Below are positions 21,056 to 31,050 of a DNA stretch of 64,000 nucleotides, piece by piece (the first letter of the stretch is position 1; each line of letters opens with the position of its first letter). The position numbers and the translations under genes were made by a program. The stretch comes from Balneolaceae bacterium (lineage in GTDB: Bacteria; Bacteroidota; Rhodothermia; Balneolales; Balneolaceae), in contig JAGYJQ010000006.1 in NCBI GenBank assembly GCA_018401935.1, positions 1-64,000 of the forward strand. Direction: 5' to 3'. Below the pieces are notes generated by a model. The model saw only the letters and a program-made list of their open reading frames with translations, ran no database searches and had not been told where the DNA came from.

Positions 21056-22669
21056 TTAGAAAGGAGCATTAATCGGTTCAAATGTTAAAGGATCTACTTC
21101 TGGAATATTAGCACCATAAGTTGCATTAAGCACTTTTATAACTTCATTGGCCAACATTGCTGAACCTCGTGGGTTTAAGTGGACAAAGTCCGTAGACCAA
21201 ACACTATTATATAATTGTGCAGAAGATAGTGAAATAGGCACCATATCAATTCCACCTACTTCAACACCCGGCACACCATCAGCTGCTTGAACACCAGCAC
21301 CAGTAAATCCGAGTGCGGCTGCCTGAGCTGATGATAAGCCAAATAAATCAGCTACTAACGGGTGCGTATCTATCAACGTTACATTCGAACGAGCTGAAGC
21401 TTGCTGCTCAATAATCGCATTAAATACACCTACTGCCGTCAGAATTTTTGCTTGTTCTGAAGCCGTTAAGGTGTATTGATCCGGAAGCGGTGCAGAAACA
21501 CCATAAACCGAGCCATCACCCTGAGGAACTCCGATCACAAAAATAGCATCTAATGGAAAGATATCCCCTGGTATTCCAAGTGCTGGATTGCCTGATGAAG
21601 CTTGTCGAATACTTGGTAAATTAAAGCCTGATAAATCAGTTAAGGACTCATCCGTGATGACCGGTGCATTTGCAACACCCCCTTCAAAGTTGATTTTCCT
21701 ACGAGCTGCTTCCGCTTGGGATATGGCACCTGCGGCCAAGACTTGATCGATACCTGCATTGTAAGCGCCGTAGGCATTTACGCTGTTTAGATATCCGGCT
21801 GTGGTCGCATCAATAGAACCTGCTGGCAATAATTTTACACCGCCACTTAGCTCGGTTGCAACTTGGAAGTAGGGCATTAGTGTGACTGGTGGTATATTCA
21901 AAATTACTCCATGGGCTCCATTAGCTGTTAAGGCATCCAAGGTGCCATTAATCGCAGCACTAAAATTATCAACACTGGTAATAGTAGATGGATCTAATGG
22001 ATTTGATTCATCGTTTACTCCACCCGCTAATGAGTACCCAAGTACATCATTACCACCTAAAAACAAGGTAAAAAAGCTGGGATTGGAGGCAACTGCATCA
22101 CCCAGAACGGATGCTGTTTGGCCTGATTGGAAGGCTCCAAAGTAAGGATTTGCCGTACCGTAGCCTTGTACCGCCACGTCAATAGCGCGTAAGCCAGGAA
22201 CCCCAAAATTGTTGATGGGGCTATTTGTATTTGGTGTTAAACCGTCACCTGGTGTATTCACTAGTGCATCACCCAAGGAACCCTGTCCATTTTCTAAGAA
22301 GGCCAGCGCAGCTGCTAGATCAATGGCAATACGGCCTGTGCCTGTACTGGAAACTGTGTTGGGATGGTTAAAGGCTAGTGGAGTACCCGTGGTGCTTTCA
22401 TTAACTAAGGATAGCTGGTTGGCTACAATGGATGGAAAGGCATTTGCCTGACCGGATTCAAATAACCCACCATCGTGGAAACCAGCGGTGAAGGAAGCCC
22501 CCACACTAATCATTTTTGAAGCATCTAAACTGCCCAACGAATAGGAACTTTCGGTGGTGTTAGAATCAATCCAATCGCTTGTAAGAGTGTCTTCGGAGCT
22601 ACAGCTAGCTAATACTAAAACAGCTAAAGCTAAGACCGAAGTACCTTTTAAGAATTTATTGCTATACAT
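21056..22669 (-). CDS. Outer-membrane SGNH/GDSL-family lipoprotein, partner of the TonB receptor
   Basis: The 537-residue lipoprotein has a signal ending in lipobox LASC (Cys23). SGNH-fold signs: block I SVGASFTAGF (putative Ser59, with GAS instead of GDS), block II NNFGVPGLRAIDV, block III LFLGGNDVLGY, and block V DFVHLNPRGSAMLANEV (Asp-His pair). A hydrolase acting on an ester or acyl group at the cell surface is likely; the substrate is unknown. It starts 7 bases after the TonB-receptor gene, so the two are almost certainly one operon, with the lipoprotein perhaps processing what the receptor imports. It is longer than usual SGNH enzymes and could be partly a binding protein. Confidence 0.8.
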   Translation of the reverse strand: MYSNKFLKGTSVLALAVLVLASCSSEDTLTSDWIDSNTTESSYSLGSLDASKMISVGASFTAGFHDGGLFESGQANAFPSIVANQLSLVNESTTGTPLAFNHPNTVSSTGTGRIAIDLAAALAFLENGQGSLGDALVNTPGDGLTPNTNSPINNFGVPGLRAIDVAVQGYGTANPYFGAFQSGQTASVLGDAVASNPSFFTLFLGGNDVLGYSLAGGVNDESNPLDPSTITSVDNFSAAINGTLDALTANGAHGVILNIPPVTLMPYFQVATELSGGVKLLPAGSIDATTAGYLNSVNAYGAYNAGIDQVLAAGAISQAEAARRKINFEGGVANAPVITDESLTDLSGFNLPSIRQASSGNPALGIPGDIFPLDAIFVIGVPQGDGSVYGVSAPLPDQYTLTASEQAKILTAVGVFNAIIEQQASARSNVTLIDTHPLVADLFGLSSAQAAALGFTGAGVQAADGVPGVEVGGIDMVPISLSSAQLYNSVWSTDFVHLNPRGSAMLANEVIKVLNATYGANIPEVDPLTFEPINAPF

Positions 22670-22676
22670 GATGTTC

Positions 22677-25601
22677 CTATCTGTTTAAAAGATTATCAAA
22701 ATTTAGTTGGATATAATAAATCGCACCAACATTTGGGTTAGCGAACGAGGTCGTATAACGCTCATTCAGCAGGTTTGACCCCCCTATTTTCACACTACCA
22801 TTAATCGCTGGTACGGCGTAGGAAATTTGCGCATCCACGGTCTGGAAGTCTGGGATAATTCCCGAGCCTATAGAGGATTGCCACAAATAGGCATCCTGCC
22901 ATCGGTAGCTAACAGCAAAACCAATGTTATCGGTAAGCTTTCTATTACTTATAGAGAAGTTGTATCTCCACTCTGGTGTGTTAAAGGCTACATTGTAGGT
23001 ACGCTGGGTTAGGTCGTCTAAATCTTCAATCTTATTGAAGGTAGCATTACCCGAGAGTTTGTAATTATTAAATAACATTAGGTCGGCACTTGCGCCAAAC
23101 CCATAGGTATTAATGTCCTGATCGATGTTGGTATCATAACCATATCGTTGAAGGCCAATTCCCTGACTACCCCCGGTCACAAATACCTGTTGAAGTTCGG
23201 TGCTGTGCGCAACGCCTTCAGCCGTGGAGTATCCTGTAGGAATAGCGTCATCACCTGTTAATCCATTAGCGATGGAATAGGCTTGGGTCACATCAATTTC
23301 AGCACCAAAATCTTGGTAGGTACTGTTGTAGTAGAAAACATCTAAAAATAGTTTTCCACCAAAAAGGATACTTTTGTAGCCCACTTCCCAAGTGGTTACT
23401 TTTTCAGTTTTGTATTCTTTGTAAGCGTCAGCAGCTACCACTAAATCTCTAACATCGCCAGACGCTTGAGCAGCTTGCACACTTTCCGTGGTGTACACGG
23501 TGTTTCGATCTAAGTTGTAGCGTTTGGATACCAAGTCATTTCTACCAAGTAGTCGTCTGCTAACCACATCCAAGTCAATATATTGATCTTGTGTCGTAGG
23601 CATTCGGAAACCTTGTTGGTAAGAAGCTCGCAGGTTTTGGTTTCCAGCAAACTCCCAAACCGCAGATGCACGGGGTGAGAACTGGCCCTCAAAGTTTTCA
23701 TTCTTATCGTAACGAACGGATGTCTGCACTTTTATGCTTTCGATAATGTCACGCGATAATTGGAGATATCCACCAAATTCATTGAATGAAACCTCATCTC
23801 CATTGTTATCAAGTGCAAATAAGGTGCCCTCTGAATTCAAAGCAAAGGTTCTGAAGTTAGCGCCAACCAGTACATTGGCAAACGAAATGGCTTCACCAAA
23901 GTTGTAGCTACCCTCGTAGTGGTATAATGCCGATTTATCTAAAAACTTTGCACCTCCGTCGGATATCGCTTTATTTCTGAACTCATCCACACTCGCTTTG
24001 AATACATCGCTGTCAGCAGAAGGCTGTACTGCATCGGCTACTTGGCGGGCTGCATTATGCAGGGCATTGTAATTATTAGAAGGGATAGTGATGCCTGTTG
24101 GATTTGCACCTGTATTGTTTCCACCCGTTAAATAGTCCACATAAGCTCCGAAGTAGGCAGGTAAATAGTGACGCTGATTAACCAAAGATGCTACGGTATT
24201 GGCCGCATAGGAATTACCAGAATTTTCTTGGGTAGTGTAAGCTCGCACGAAGAAGTTACTTCCTCGAAGTTCTAGTTTCCCCGTCCAAATACTTAGGTCA
24301 TCTAAGATGAACCGGTCATTAGCGGTATATACGGTATTCCCTAAACCGGCATTAAACTGAGCAATAGCCTCTATCTTCTCATTTAAACGATAATGGAGCG
24401 CTGTACCAAACTTAATACTTTCAGCGGTGTTATCTACAAAATCAGCCTCCGAATAACCGGTTGGAGAGAAAGCTCCGTTTGCTCCGTTGGGAAGCAGACT
24501 ACGTATGGCTGACAAACTTGCAACGGTACCAGGGGCAGAAGCTGGGTTATTAATGGTTAGATCAGCGATGGTTCCAATATCAATGGTAAAATCACCATAG
24601 GTATTAACCCCATCATACACTCTGTTGTTAGCGCGATTACTTGCCAAATTACCTTCTACGGTAGCTCCGCTTTGGTCTCGGTAATCCACTCCCACAAAAT
24701 CCTGAGCATTCAACCAAGAAGCACTTACTTTAAAAGCAAACTTATCATTTACAGCCTGAGCATAACGAAAACCAGTGTCTCTGTAGAGTGACGCTTCGTG
24801 ATCGACTTCATCTAAGTGCGTAACACCAACTTTGGTGCGGATATCTAGACCTTGGTAATCAAAAGGACTTTTTGTGTTGAGCAATAAGATACCGTTAATG
24901 GCATTGGGTCCATACAGAGCAGACGCAGCACCAGGAATGAGTTCCACACTCTCCACATCTAGCTCAGAAGCACCTAATATATTTCCGATAGGAAAGTTAA
25001 GACCAGGAGCTTGTCCATCGATTCCGTCGATCAATTGCACAAACCGGGTGTTACCATTTGCACCAAATCCCCGCGCATTCACCGACTTAAACGTCAAACT
25101 TTGAGTACTAAAATCAACCCCCTTAACATTACGAATAGCATCATAAAAAGAGGTCGCTGGAGTGTTTTTAATATCTAAAATATCCAATTTTTCGATGGAT
25201 ACAGGTGATTTTAGAATGGATTCTTCGACCCGAGAAGCAGAAACTACCACATCATTTCCAAAAATTGTTTGTTCTTCCAACACCACTCGTATGTTGCTAA
25301 CATCATTTTCCTCAATCAATAATTCCTGCATTTGGAAGCCCACAATGGAAAACTGTAAGGTGATTGGAGGATTTATCTGAACGGTTAAACTAAATTCGCC
25401 ATTCGCATTTGTTGGGGTCCCTACAACGGTTCCCTTTACGACTACGTTAACCCCTGGCAATGGGTCACCGTCTACGTCCAATACCTGACCAGATACGGTG
25501 GTATTCATTTCGAGATTGGTAGTCATGGCGTGAAGAGTTGCTGTACTGTATGCCAAAAAGACAACCGTTAGCAGCAGCATCTGCCGAAGCATTTTACTCA
25601 T
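22677..25601 (-). CDS. TonB-dependent outer-membrane receptor with CarboxypepD-like N-domain
   Basis: The 974-residue receptor has a signal peptide (about 1-25), a carboxypeptidase-regulatory-like beta domain at about 32-110 (VSGQVLDVDGDPLPGVNVVVKG), a plug at about 125-245 (DVVVSASRVEESILKSPVSIE, VELIPGAASALYGPNAINGI) and a 22-strand-type barrel to the C-terminus, ending NVGAIYYIQLNFDNLLNR. It has no SusD-like partner; the adjacent downstream gene is an SGNH lipoprotein, a pairing I recall from other Bacteroidota. Substrate unknown. The 315-base upstream region has a LacI-family-like operator match. Confidence 0.92.
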   Translation of the reverse strand: MSKMLRQMLLLTVVFLAYSTATLHAMTTNLEMNTTVSGQVLDVDGDPLPGVNVVVKGTVVGTPTNANGEFSLTVQINPPITLQFSIVGFQMQELLIEENDVSNIRVVLEEQTIFGNDVVVSASRVEESILKSPVSIEKLDILDIKNTPATSFYDAIRNVKGVDFSTQSLTFKSVNARGFGANGNTRFVQLIDGIDGQAPGLNFPIGNILGASELDVESVELIPGAASALYGPNAINGILLLNTKSPFDYQGLDIRTKVGVTHLDEVDHEASLYRDTGFRYAQAVNDKFAFKVSASWLNAQDFVGVDYRDQSGATVEGNLASNRANNRVYDGVNTYGDFTIDIGTIADLTINNPASAPGTVASLSAIRSLLPNGANGAFSPTGYSEADFVDNTAESIKFGTALHYRLNEKIEAIAQFNAGLGNTVYTANDRFILDDLSIWTGKLELRGSNFFVRAYTTQENSGNSYAANTVASLVNQRHYLPAYFGAYVDYLTGGNNTGANPTGITIPSNNYNALHNAARQVADAVQPSADSDVFKASVDEFRNKAISDGGAKFLDKSALYHYEGSYNFGEAISFANVLVGANFRTFALNSEGTLFALDNNGDEVSFNEFGGYLQLSRDIIESIKVQTSVRYDKNENFEGQFSPRASAVWEFAGNQNLRASYQQGFRMPTTQDQYIDLDVVSRRLLGRNDLVSKRYNLDRNTVYTTESVQAAQASGDVRDLVVAADAYKEYKTEKVTTWEVGYKSILFGGKLFLDVFYYNSTYQDFGAEIDVTQAYSIANGLTGDDAIPTGYSTAEGVAHSTELQQVFVTGGSQGIGLQRYGYDTNIDQDINTYGFGASADLMLFNNYKLSGNATFNKIEDLDDLTQRTYNVAFNTPEWRYNFSISNRKLTDNIGFAVSYRWQDAYLWQSSIGSGIIPDFQTVDAQISYAVPAINGSVKIGGSNLLNERYTTSFANPNVGAIYYIQLNFDNLLNR

Positions 25602-25916
25602 AATGATTCCTAATTAATTATGATTGGTAGTTATATCCACTTTTACATGTGCTTGTGTAAGTAAAAGCAGCAATCTGTAGATGTACTATTTTAATAAATT
25701 TACACATAAATGCAAGCGCTTCCAAAGAAGCAACACATTGCGGTTATAATAACAAATAGTTAACAAATACACTCATTTTTTAACGCATATAATCCGTTGC
25801 ATCATTCCTGTGAGTTTCCCTATAATCATACTTTGCAATCCTTTTTGCAGAATGTACCGACCTACCATATCATTTATAAATAATTACATCGCACCTTTTT
25901 TATTAAAAAATTTACC
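25602..25916. other. Divergent intergenic region between TonB receptor and SGNH lipoprotein
   Basis: These 315 AT-rich bases should hold promoters for both flanking genes. Apart from the operator-like site at 25711-25724, I see no coding frame, RNA structure or long repeat. Confidence 0.5.
25711..25724. promoter_or_regulatory. LacI-family (cre-like) operator candidate
   Basis: TGCAAGCGCTTCCA fits the TGNAANCGNTNNCA consensus used by LacI/CcpA-type regulators, with a central AAGCGCTT palindrome. It lies about 110 bases upstream of the TonB-receptor start and about 190 upstream of the divergent lipoprotein gene. No LacI-type gene is in the window, so this is inference. Confidence 0.35.
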
Positions 25917-26660
25917 ATGCGCATTTTATGTACCCTCAGCCTTTTTCTTTGCTTCACCCTAAGTGCTTGCAACGAACCTAAACCCATTGAAAGTGACTAC
26001 ATGATTACTTCCGGAACAGCATTACCCAGTATTTCTTATTTAGCCTTAGGAGACTCTTACACCATCGGTGAGGCGGTCGATTCTACCCAACGTTGGCCCG
26101 TACAATTGGCCGATTCCCTTCGCAAAGTCTACCATCTCCGGGTTGATGAACCCCAGATCGTAGCCACTACAGGTTGGACGACCAACGAATTACAGCACGG
26201 AATAGATCAAGCTGATTTAAAGGACAAATATGAGCTGATATCTTTGCTTATAGGGGTAAATAACCAATATCGTGGGTATGCGTTCGAACAATTCGAAGAA
26301 GAATATGAAGCGCTAATTAAATGGGCAATTCAACATTCTGTACATGGAGCTTCAGGAATATTTGCCGTATCCATACCCAACTACGGGGTCACTCCTTTTG
26401 GCCAAGCCCGTGGAGAGGATACTATTAGAGCCGAATTGTTAGCCTATGACGCAAAAGCTAGAGAAATATGCCAACGTTTTGGTATTCCATTTTTTGATAT
26501 AACGCCTATATCTGAACTTGCTAAAGACAATTCCACTCTTATTGCTGACGATCAATTGCACCCGAGTGGTCTTCAGTACACAGAATGGGTTCGGTCATTC
26601 GCTAGTCAGGTAGCTGAACTCATTTCGGATTGGCCGGGGAACGACTACACAATAAATTAG
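25917..26660 (+). CDS. SGNH/GDSL-family lipoprotein esterase
   Basis: The 247-residue protein has a lipobox LSAC (Cys18) and a compact SGNH fold: block I LALGDSYTIGEAV, a block II-like ATTGWTTNEL, block III LLIGVNNQYRGY (GVNN in place of GxND) and block V DQLHPSGLQY (Asp-His). It is probably an envelope esterase or acylhydrolase of unknown substrate. It is transcribed away from the TonB-receptor operon and converges on the tesA-like gene, with a 31-bp duplicated sequence between them. Confidence 0.82.
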   Translation: MRILCTLSLFLCFTLSACNEPKPIESDYMITSGTALPSISYLALGDSYTIGEAVDSTQRWPVQLADSLRKVYHLRVDEPQIVATTGWTTNELQHGIDQADLKDKYELISLLIGVNNQYRGYAFEQFEEEYEALIKWAIQHSVHGASGIFAVSIPNYGVTPFGQARGEDTIRAELLAYDAKAREICQRFGIPFFDITPISELAKDNSTLIADDQLHPSGLQYTEWVRSFASQVAELISDWPGNDYTIN

Positions 26661-26682
26661 GTGCTGAACGATGATCGGTCAA

Positions 26683-26744
26683 GACTTTATCAGATTCAGA
26701 TTTTGTTGATTTAGACTTTATCAGATTTAGATTTTGTTGATTCA
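26683..26744. repeat. 31-bp tandem duplication in an intergenic gap
   Basis: Two adjacent 31-bp copies (26683-26713, 26714-26744), each starting GACTTTATCAGATT, differ at only two positions. They lie between the convergent ends of the SGNH lipoprotein and tesA-like genes. No strong hairpin is formed. Confidence 0.8.
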
Positions 26745-26756
26745 AAACAAAGTAGA

Positions 26757-27434
26757 TCAATCTAATTCAGTGGATTTACTGTTGGTGAGTACATCAACCA
26801 GATATCCCCAAACATGTTGGGCTACCTTTCTGTGACCTTCCTCATTTGGATGTATTTGATCCGGTAAATTGAGTTCAGGGACTCCCCCCACTCCCTCCAA
26901 AATGAAAGGTATAAAAAGTACCTCGTTCTCTTGAGCTAATTCTACATACATTTCTCGAAACTCGAGGGTGTAATCAGCACCTAAATTTGGCGGTACTTCC
27001 ATACCCGCAAGCACTATTAATGACTGGGGATACTTAGCTTGTACCTTGTCGACGATTCCTTGAAGATTGGCCTTTGTTTGCTGTAGATTTAACCCCCGAA
27101 GTCCATCATTACCCCCTAATTCTAGCACAAAAATATCTACTCCTTGCTGTAAAACCCAGTCTACTCTGCGAAGCCCGCCAGCGGAGGTTTCACCACTTAG
27201 ACCAGCATTTACAACGGTATAATTCAACCCTAACGAATCGATTTTCTGCTGGATTAGCGCAGGAAAAGCTCTATCCGGATTTAGGCCATATCCTGCGGTT
27301 ATACTATCTCCAAAAAACAAGATTTTTTCCGGACTCTGTTGTGCTTGGATCCCTTGATAGTTCAGAAGGATAAACAACAACCCAATCATCGAAATAACCC
27401 GTTTGTAAAAGGTGTTAAAGAAGTGAGATATCAT
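26757..27434 (-). CDS. TesA-like arylesterase/lysophospholipase (SGNH)
   Basis: This is an SGNH acyl hydrolase of the TesA/arylesterase type. Blocks: ILFFGDSITAGYGL (Ser), NAGLSGETSAGGLRRV, VLELGGNDGLRG, and DQIHPNEEGHRKVA (Asp-His). The frame opens at 27482. The Met at 27434 gives a conventional signal peptide (YKR, then a hydrophobic stretch ending GIQAQ), suggesting a periplasmic location. It is divergent from a YbbA/YbbP-type ABC exporter, as tesA is in E. coli, which supports the TesA assignment. Confidence 0.83.
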   Translation of the reverse strand: MISHFFNTFYKRVISMIGLLFILLNYQGIQAQQSPEKILFFGDSITAGYGLNPDRAFPALIQQKIDSLGLNYTVVNAGLSGETSAGGLRRVDWVLQQGVDIFVLELGGNDGLRGLNLQQTKANLQGIVDKVQAKYPQSLIVLAGMEVPPNLGADYTLEFREMYVELAQENEVLFIPFILEGVGGVPELNLPDQIHPNEEGHRKVAQHVWGYLVDVLTNSKSTELD

Positions 27435-27675
27435 AAGAACTGTGATTAACAAATTGTGGTTATAGTCGTACAAGTATTGCACAGATAATTTACTATGTCA
27501 GCAACGCTTTAGAGACGCTACCTTCGTGAATACTCTAGAAAAACGAATGACAAAATACCATCTAAACGACCCTCATTTCTAGCTGCTATACTTTATAAAC
27601 TATGTTATCAGATTAGAAATTAAATCAGATCAGACACCTACAAATTAACCAGTTTTATCTTTAATTCATTCTCCT

Positions 27676-28449
27676 ATGAGCGAAGCAACTGCATTATCAC
27701 AAACCCAAACCGACTCAAGTCAACCACCTATTCTACAATTAGAACAAATTAACCGAAGCTTTAAAAGTGGCAACAGTCAACTACACGTGCTCAAGGACAT
27801 TGAATTTAACATAACTAAGGGAACAAGCTGTGCTATAGTTGGACCTTCCGGTAGTGGGAAAACCACCTTATTGGGACTTTGCGCTGGTTTGGACACCCCT
27901 GATTCAGGTAAGATCATACTAGATGGAAGTATTCTGAGCGGAATGAATGAAGACCAGCGAGCAGATATCCGGAATAAAAAAGTTGGTTTTATTTTTCAAA
28001 ACTTTCAACTCCTGCCTACCCTCACCGCCCTTGAGAATGTAATGGTTCCCTTAGAATTGCGTGGTGGTGGTAATAATGAAATTGAGCATCGAGCGATTGA
28101 ACTACTAAGCAGTGTTGGCTTAAAGGATCGCCTGACTCACTACCCCTCTCAACTATCGGGTGGCGAGCAGCAGCGTGTTGCCATAGCTCGCGCGTTTATC
28201 AACGAACCAAGCGTATTATTTGCTGATGAACCCACAGGTAATCTAGATGCTGAAACCGGTGACCAAGTCGAGGAGTTACTCTTTAACCTAAATAAAGAAA
28301 ATCAAACCACCCTAGTTATTGTGACTCATGACCTGCTTCTTGCCCAGAAGTGCGAACAACAAATACGTTTGCATCGCGGAGAAATAGCCGAGCAGCGCTT
28401 TGGCCAGACGCTGACTCAAATCGACAGCAACCCTTCAATACCTGTTTAG
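27676..28449 (+). CDS. ABC transporter ATP-binding protein, YbbA/LolD-type
   Basis: The ATPase subunit of a MacB/LolCDE-like transporter, 257 residues. Walker [11 protein letters not shown]-loop [17 protein letters not shown], signature [14 protein letters not shown], Walker [13 protein letters not shown], and H-loop VIVTHD are all intact. The permease gene begins 2 bases after its stop, so the two form one operon. The neighbouring tesA-like gene points to the YbbA-YbbP system. Confidence 0.92.
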   Translation: MSEATALSQTQTDSSQPPILQLEQINRSFKSGNSQLHVLKDIEFNITKGTSCAIVGPSGSGKTTLLGLCAGLDTPDSGKIILDGSILSGMNEDQRADIRNKKVGFIFQNFQLLPTLTALENVMVPLELRGGGNNEIEHRAIELLSSVGLKDRLTHYPSQLSGGEQQRVAIARAFINEPSVLFADEPTGNLDAETGDQVEELLFNLNKENQTTLVIVTHDLLLAQKCEQQIRLHRGEIAEQRFGQTLTQIDSNPSIPV

Positions 28450-28451
28450 TC

Positions 28452-30986
28452 ATGAATAAACCCTCTTCCAATACATTTTGGTTAATGAAAATGGCCTGGC
28501 GCGAATCCAGAACTCATCGCGTTAAATTAGCACTGTTTCTATCGGCTATCGTGATTGGTGTAGCCGCACAGGTATCCATAAGCTCCTTACGAGATAACCT
28601 AACTCAGAGTATTGACAATCAATCCAAAGAGTTGTTAGGCGCCGACCTGGAAGTGAGTCATACCGCTCCTTTTGATTCGGTGTTGAATGAGTTTTTAGAA
28701 CGTCGATTCGATCAGAGTGCTGACATGGTTCGCTTTGCCTCGATGGTATCCGCTGACTCTGGATTTACCCGGCTATCACAAATATTCGCTTCCTCTGCAA
28801 CCTATCCTTTTTATGGAACTATAAAAACCCAGCCCGTACAAGCATTTGAGGAATTCCAACTTGGGGAGGGTGCGCTCATCGATCAAAGTGTACTGGATCA
28901 ATTTAATTTGAGCTTGGGTGACACCTTAACAATTGGCCTACGTTCCTATCCCATTCTTGGAGGGATGCTATCTATACCGGGACAGGCACAGGCAGGTTCT
29001 TTTTTTGGACCTCGAATATTTATTCCTATGGAAGGATTAGAAGAGACTGGACTTCTTCAACGGGGGTCTAGAGTTGAATATCTACGCTATTTCACCTATC
29101 GTGATGATCAACAACCCGAACAGATCCGGGCAGAATTGGATTCGCTCCGGAATCTGAGCACCTTCGGCTTCGATGATGTTGAGGAGCGTCGTTCGGATGT
29201 GAGCTCGGCCATTGAGCAATTGAGCGATTTTTTAAATATGATTGGCTTCATTGCATTATTGCTTGGTGGGCTGGGTATAGGTAGCTCTATGTTTGTGTAT
29301 ATCCGGGAAAAAATACCTCAGATTGCCATTCTCAAATGTGTAGGGGTAAAAGGTAAGGATGCTATACTAATTTTCTTATTTCAATCCTTCGTTATGGGGG
29401 TCATTGGAGCCTTGTTAGGGGCTATTTTAGGGGTGGGAATTCAACAAATACTACCTTTTTTAATTACTGATTTTTTACCGGTTGAGTTACAATTGTTTCT
29501 CTCTTGGCCATCGGTTTTAGTAGGCGTTGCTGTTGGAGTGTTGGTTACCCTTCTGTTTGCAGGTTTACCTCTGGTAGATTTAACACAAATCTCCCCCCTC
29601 CAAACGCTGCGCCAAAGCAGCATTGCTGCATCCAAAAGCCTAAGTCAAAAGCGACTTGCTATCCTAGGACTCATACTTTTAGGAGTTTGGGGATATGGTT
29701 ATTGGATGCTAGGGACTGTTGAAGCTGCTTCATGGTTTAGTTTGGGAGTAGTGGTTCTGTCGGGTGTATTGGTGCTCATATCCCTAGGTTTGATGAAACT
29801 AACCCGTGCACTTATTCGCCCGCGCTGGCCTTACGCTATACGACAAGGTTTATCCAACCTATACCGTCCTCAAAATCAAACAACGACTCTTCTGTTGAGC
29901 TTCGGTTTAGGAATCACGCTCATAAGTTCACTCTACTTGACCCAGGACTTATTGTTAAGTGCGCTTAACTTTTCTACATCTGACGATATTCCAAACGTCG
30001 CTTTCTACGACATTCAAGCGGACCAGAATGATGGAGTAAATGAGATAATTCGCGAATTAGACCATGAGACCCTTCAAAATGTCCCCATTGTGACCATGCG
30101 GTTAGAAGCAATAGGTAATCAAACGGTGACTCAGATTTTAGCCGATACCTCAGGAACTGCGCGTCGGTGGGCGCTTCAAAGAGAATATCGTTCAACCTAT
30201 CGAGATTCTCTTATTGACACCGAAACACTGAGTAAGGGCGAATTTGTTGGGGAATACGAACTAAATATGAATAATCTTAGCACAGATTATGTTCCAATAA
30301 CCGTCAGTTCTGATCTCATGGATGATCTATCGGCTAGTCTAGGAGATACCCTACGGTGGAATGTGCAAGGAATCGTTATTTCAAGTACCATAGTGGGTAT
30401 TCGTGAGGTAAATTGGGAGGAACCACAGCCTAACTTCTTTGTGGTATTCCCAGATGGTGTGCTTAATGGTGCACCTCAGTTTTTTGCCACAACAGTGCGT
30501 ACATCAACCAGAAATGAAGCGCTTATCTTGCAGCAAGAAATTGTACAACGATACCCGAATATCTCCGCTCTCGATATTGGTTTACTTATCGAATCATTTA
30601 GAGATTTTCTTAATCAAATCACTTTTGTCATACAGTTTATTGGGCTTTTTAGCATTCTCACTGGACTTATTGTATTAGCGGGCGCCGCCGCGAGTTCACG
30701 TTTTCAGAGGCTAAAAGAGGCCCAACTCTTGCGGGTATTGGGCGCTCAAAAATTAGTTATTAAACGGATATTATTTATTGAGTTTTTTGCAGTCGGTGGT
30801 CTGTCTTCCCTCCTTGGAGTGGGGCTTTCTCTTGGGGTAAGCTATTTGGTTGGATATTTTGTGTTTGATTTAATACTGCAACCAAGTTGGGCTATCTTAA
30901 CCCTAGAGGTGCTTATTATTACAGGGCTAGTGACCTTGGTAGGAGCGGCTAATTCAACGATTTCAGTCGATCGGGATAGAGCCTAA
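28452..30986 (+). CDS. ABC transporter permease, YbbP-type (FtsX family)
   Basis: The frame opens at 28350, but ATG 28452, 2 bases after the ATPase stop, is the sensible start and gives 844 residues (YbbP is about 800). Topology: one N-terminal membrane segment (LALFLSAIVIGVAAQV), a large periplasmic domain, a first FtsX unit at about 265-385 (GFIALLLGGLGIGSSMFVY), further segments at about 400-490, a second periplasmic domain, and a C-terminal FtsX unit at about 715-830 (QLLRVLGAQKLVIKRILFIE). The substrate is unknown; related systems handle lipids, lipoproteins or lytic molecules. Confidence 0.88.
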   Translation: MNKPSSNTFWLMKMAWRESRTHRVKLALFLSAIVIGVAAQVSISSLRDNLTQSIDNQSKELLGADLEVSHTAPFDSVLNEFLERRFDQSADMVRFASMVSADSGFTRLSQIFASSATYPFYGTIKTQPVQAFEEFQLGEGALIDQSVLDQFNLSLGDTLTIGLRSYPILGGMLSIPGQAQAGSFFGPRIFIPMEGLEETGLLQRGSRVEYLRYFTYRDDQQPEQIRAELDSLRNLSTFGFDDVEERRSDVSSAIEQLSDFLNMIGFIALLLGGLGIGSSMFVYIREKIPQIAILKCVGVKGKDAILIFLFQSFVMGVIGALLGAILGVGIQQILPFLITDFLPVELQLFLSWPSVLVGVAVGVLVTLLFAGLPLVDLTQISPLQTLRQSSIAASKSLSQKRLAILGLILLGVWGYGYWMLGTVEAASWFSLGVVVLSGVLVLISLGLMKLTRALIRPRWPYAIRQGLSNLYRPQNQTTTLLLSFGLGITLISSLYLTQDLLLSALNFSTSDDIPNVAFYDIQADQNDGVNEIIRELDHETLQNVPIVTMRLEAIGNQTVTQILADTSGTARRWALQREYRSTYRDSLIDTETLSKGEFVGEYELNMNNLSTDYVPITVSSDLMDDLSASLGDTLRWNVQGIVISSTIVGIREVNWEEPQPNFFVVFPDGVLNGAPQFFATTVRTSTRNEALILQQEIVQRYPNISALDIGLLIESFRDFLNQITFVIQFIGLFSILTGLIVLAGAAASSRFQRLKEAQLLRVLGAQKLVIKRILFIEFFAVGGLSSLLGVGLSLGVSYLVGYFVFDLILQPSWAILTLEVLIITGLVTLVGAANSTISVDRDRA

Positions 30987-31050
30987 AATGCGGATATTGA
31001 GTACAGGAGGTGCTTGGGGGGGCTGAGTTAAGCATGAGTTGAAGGCAAAA

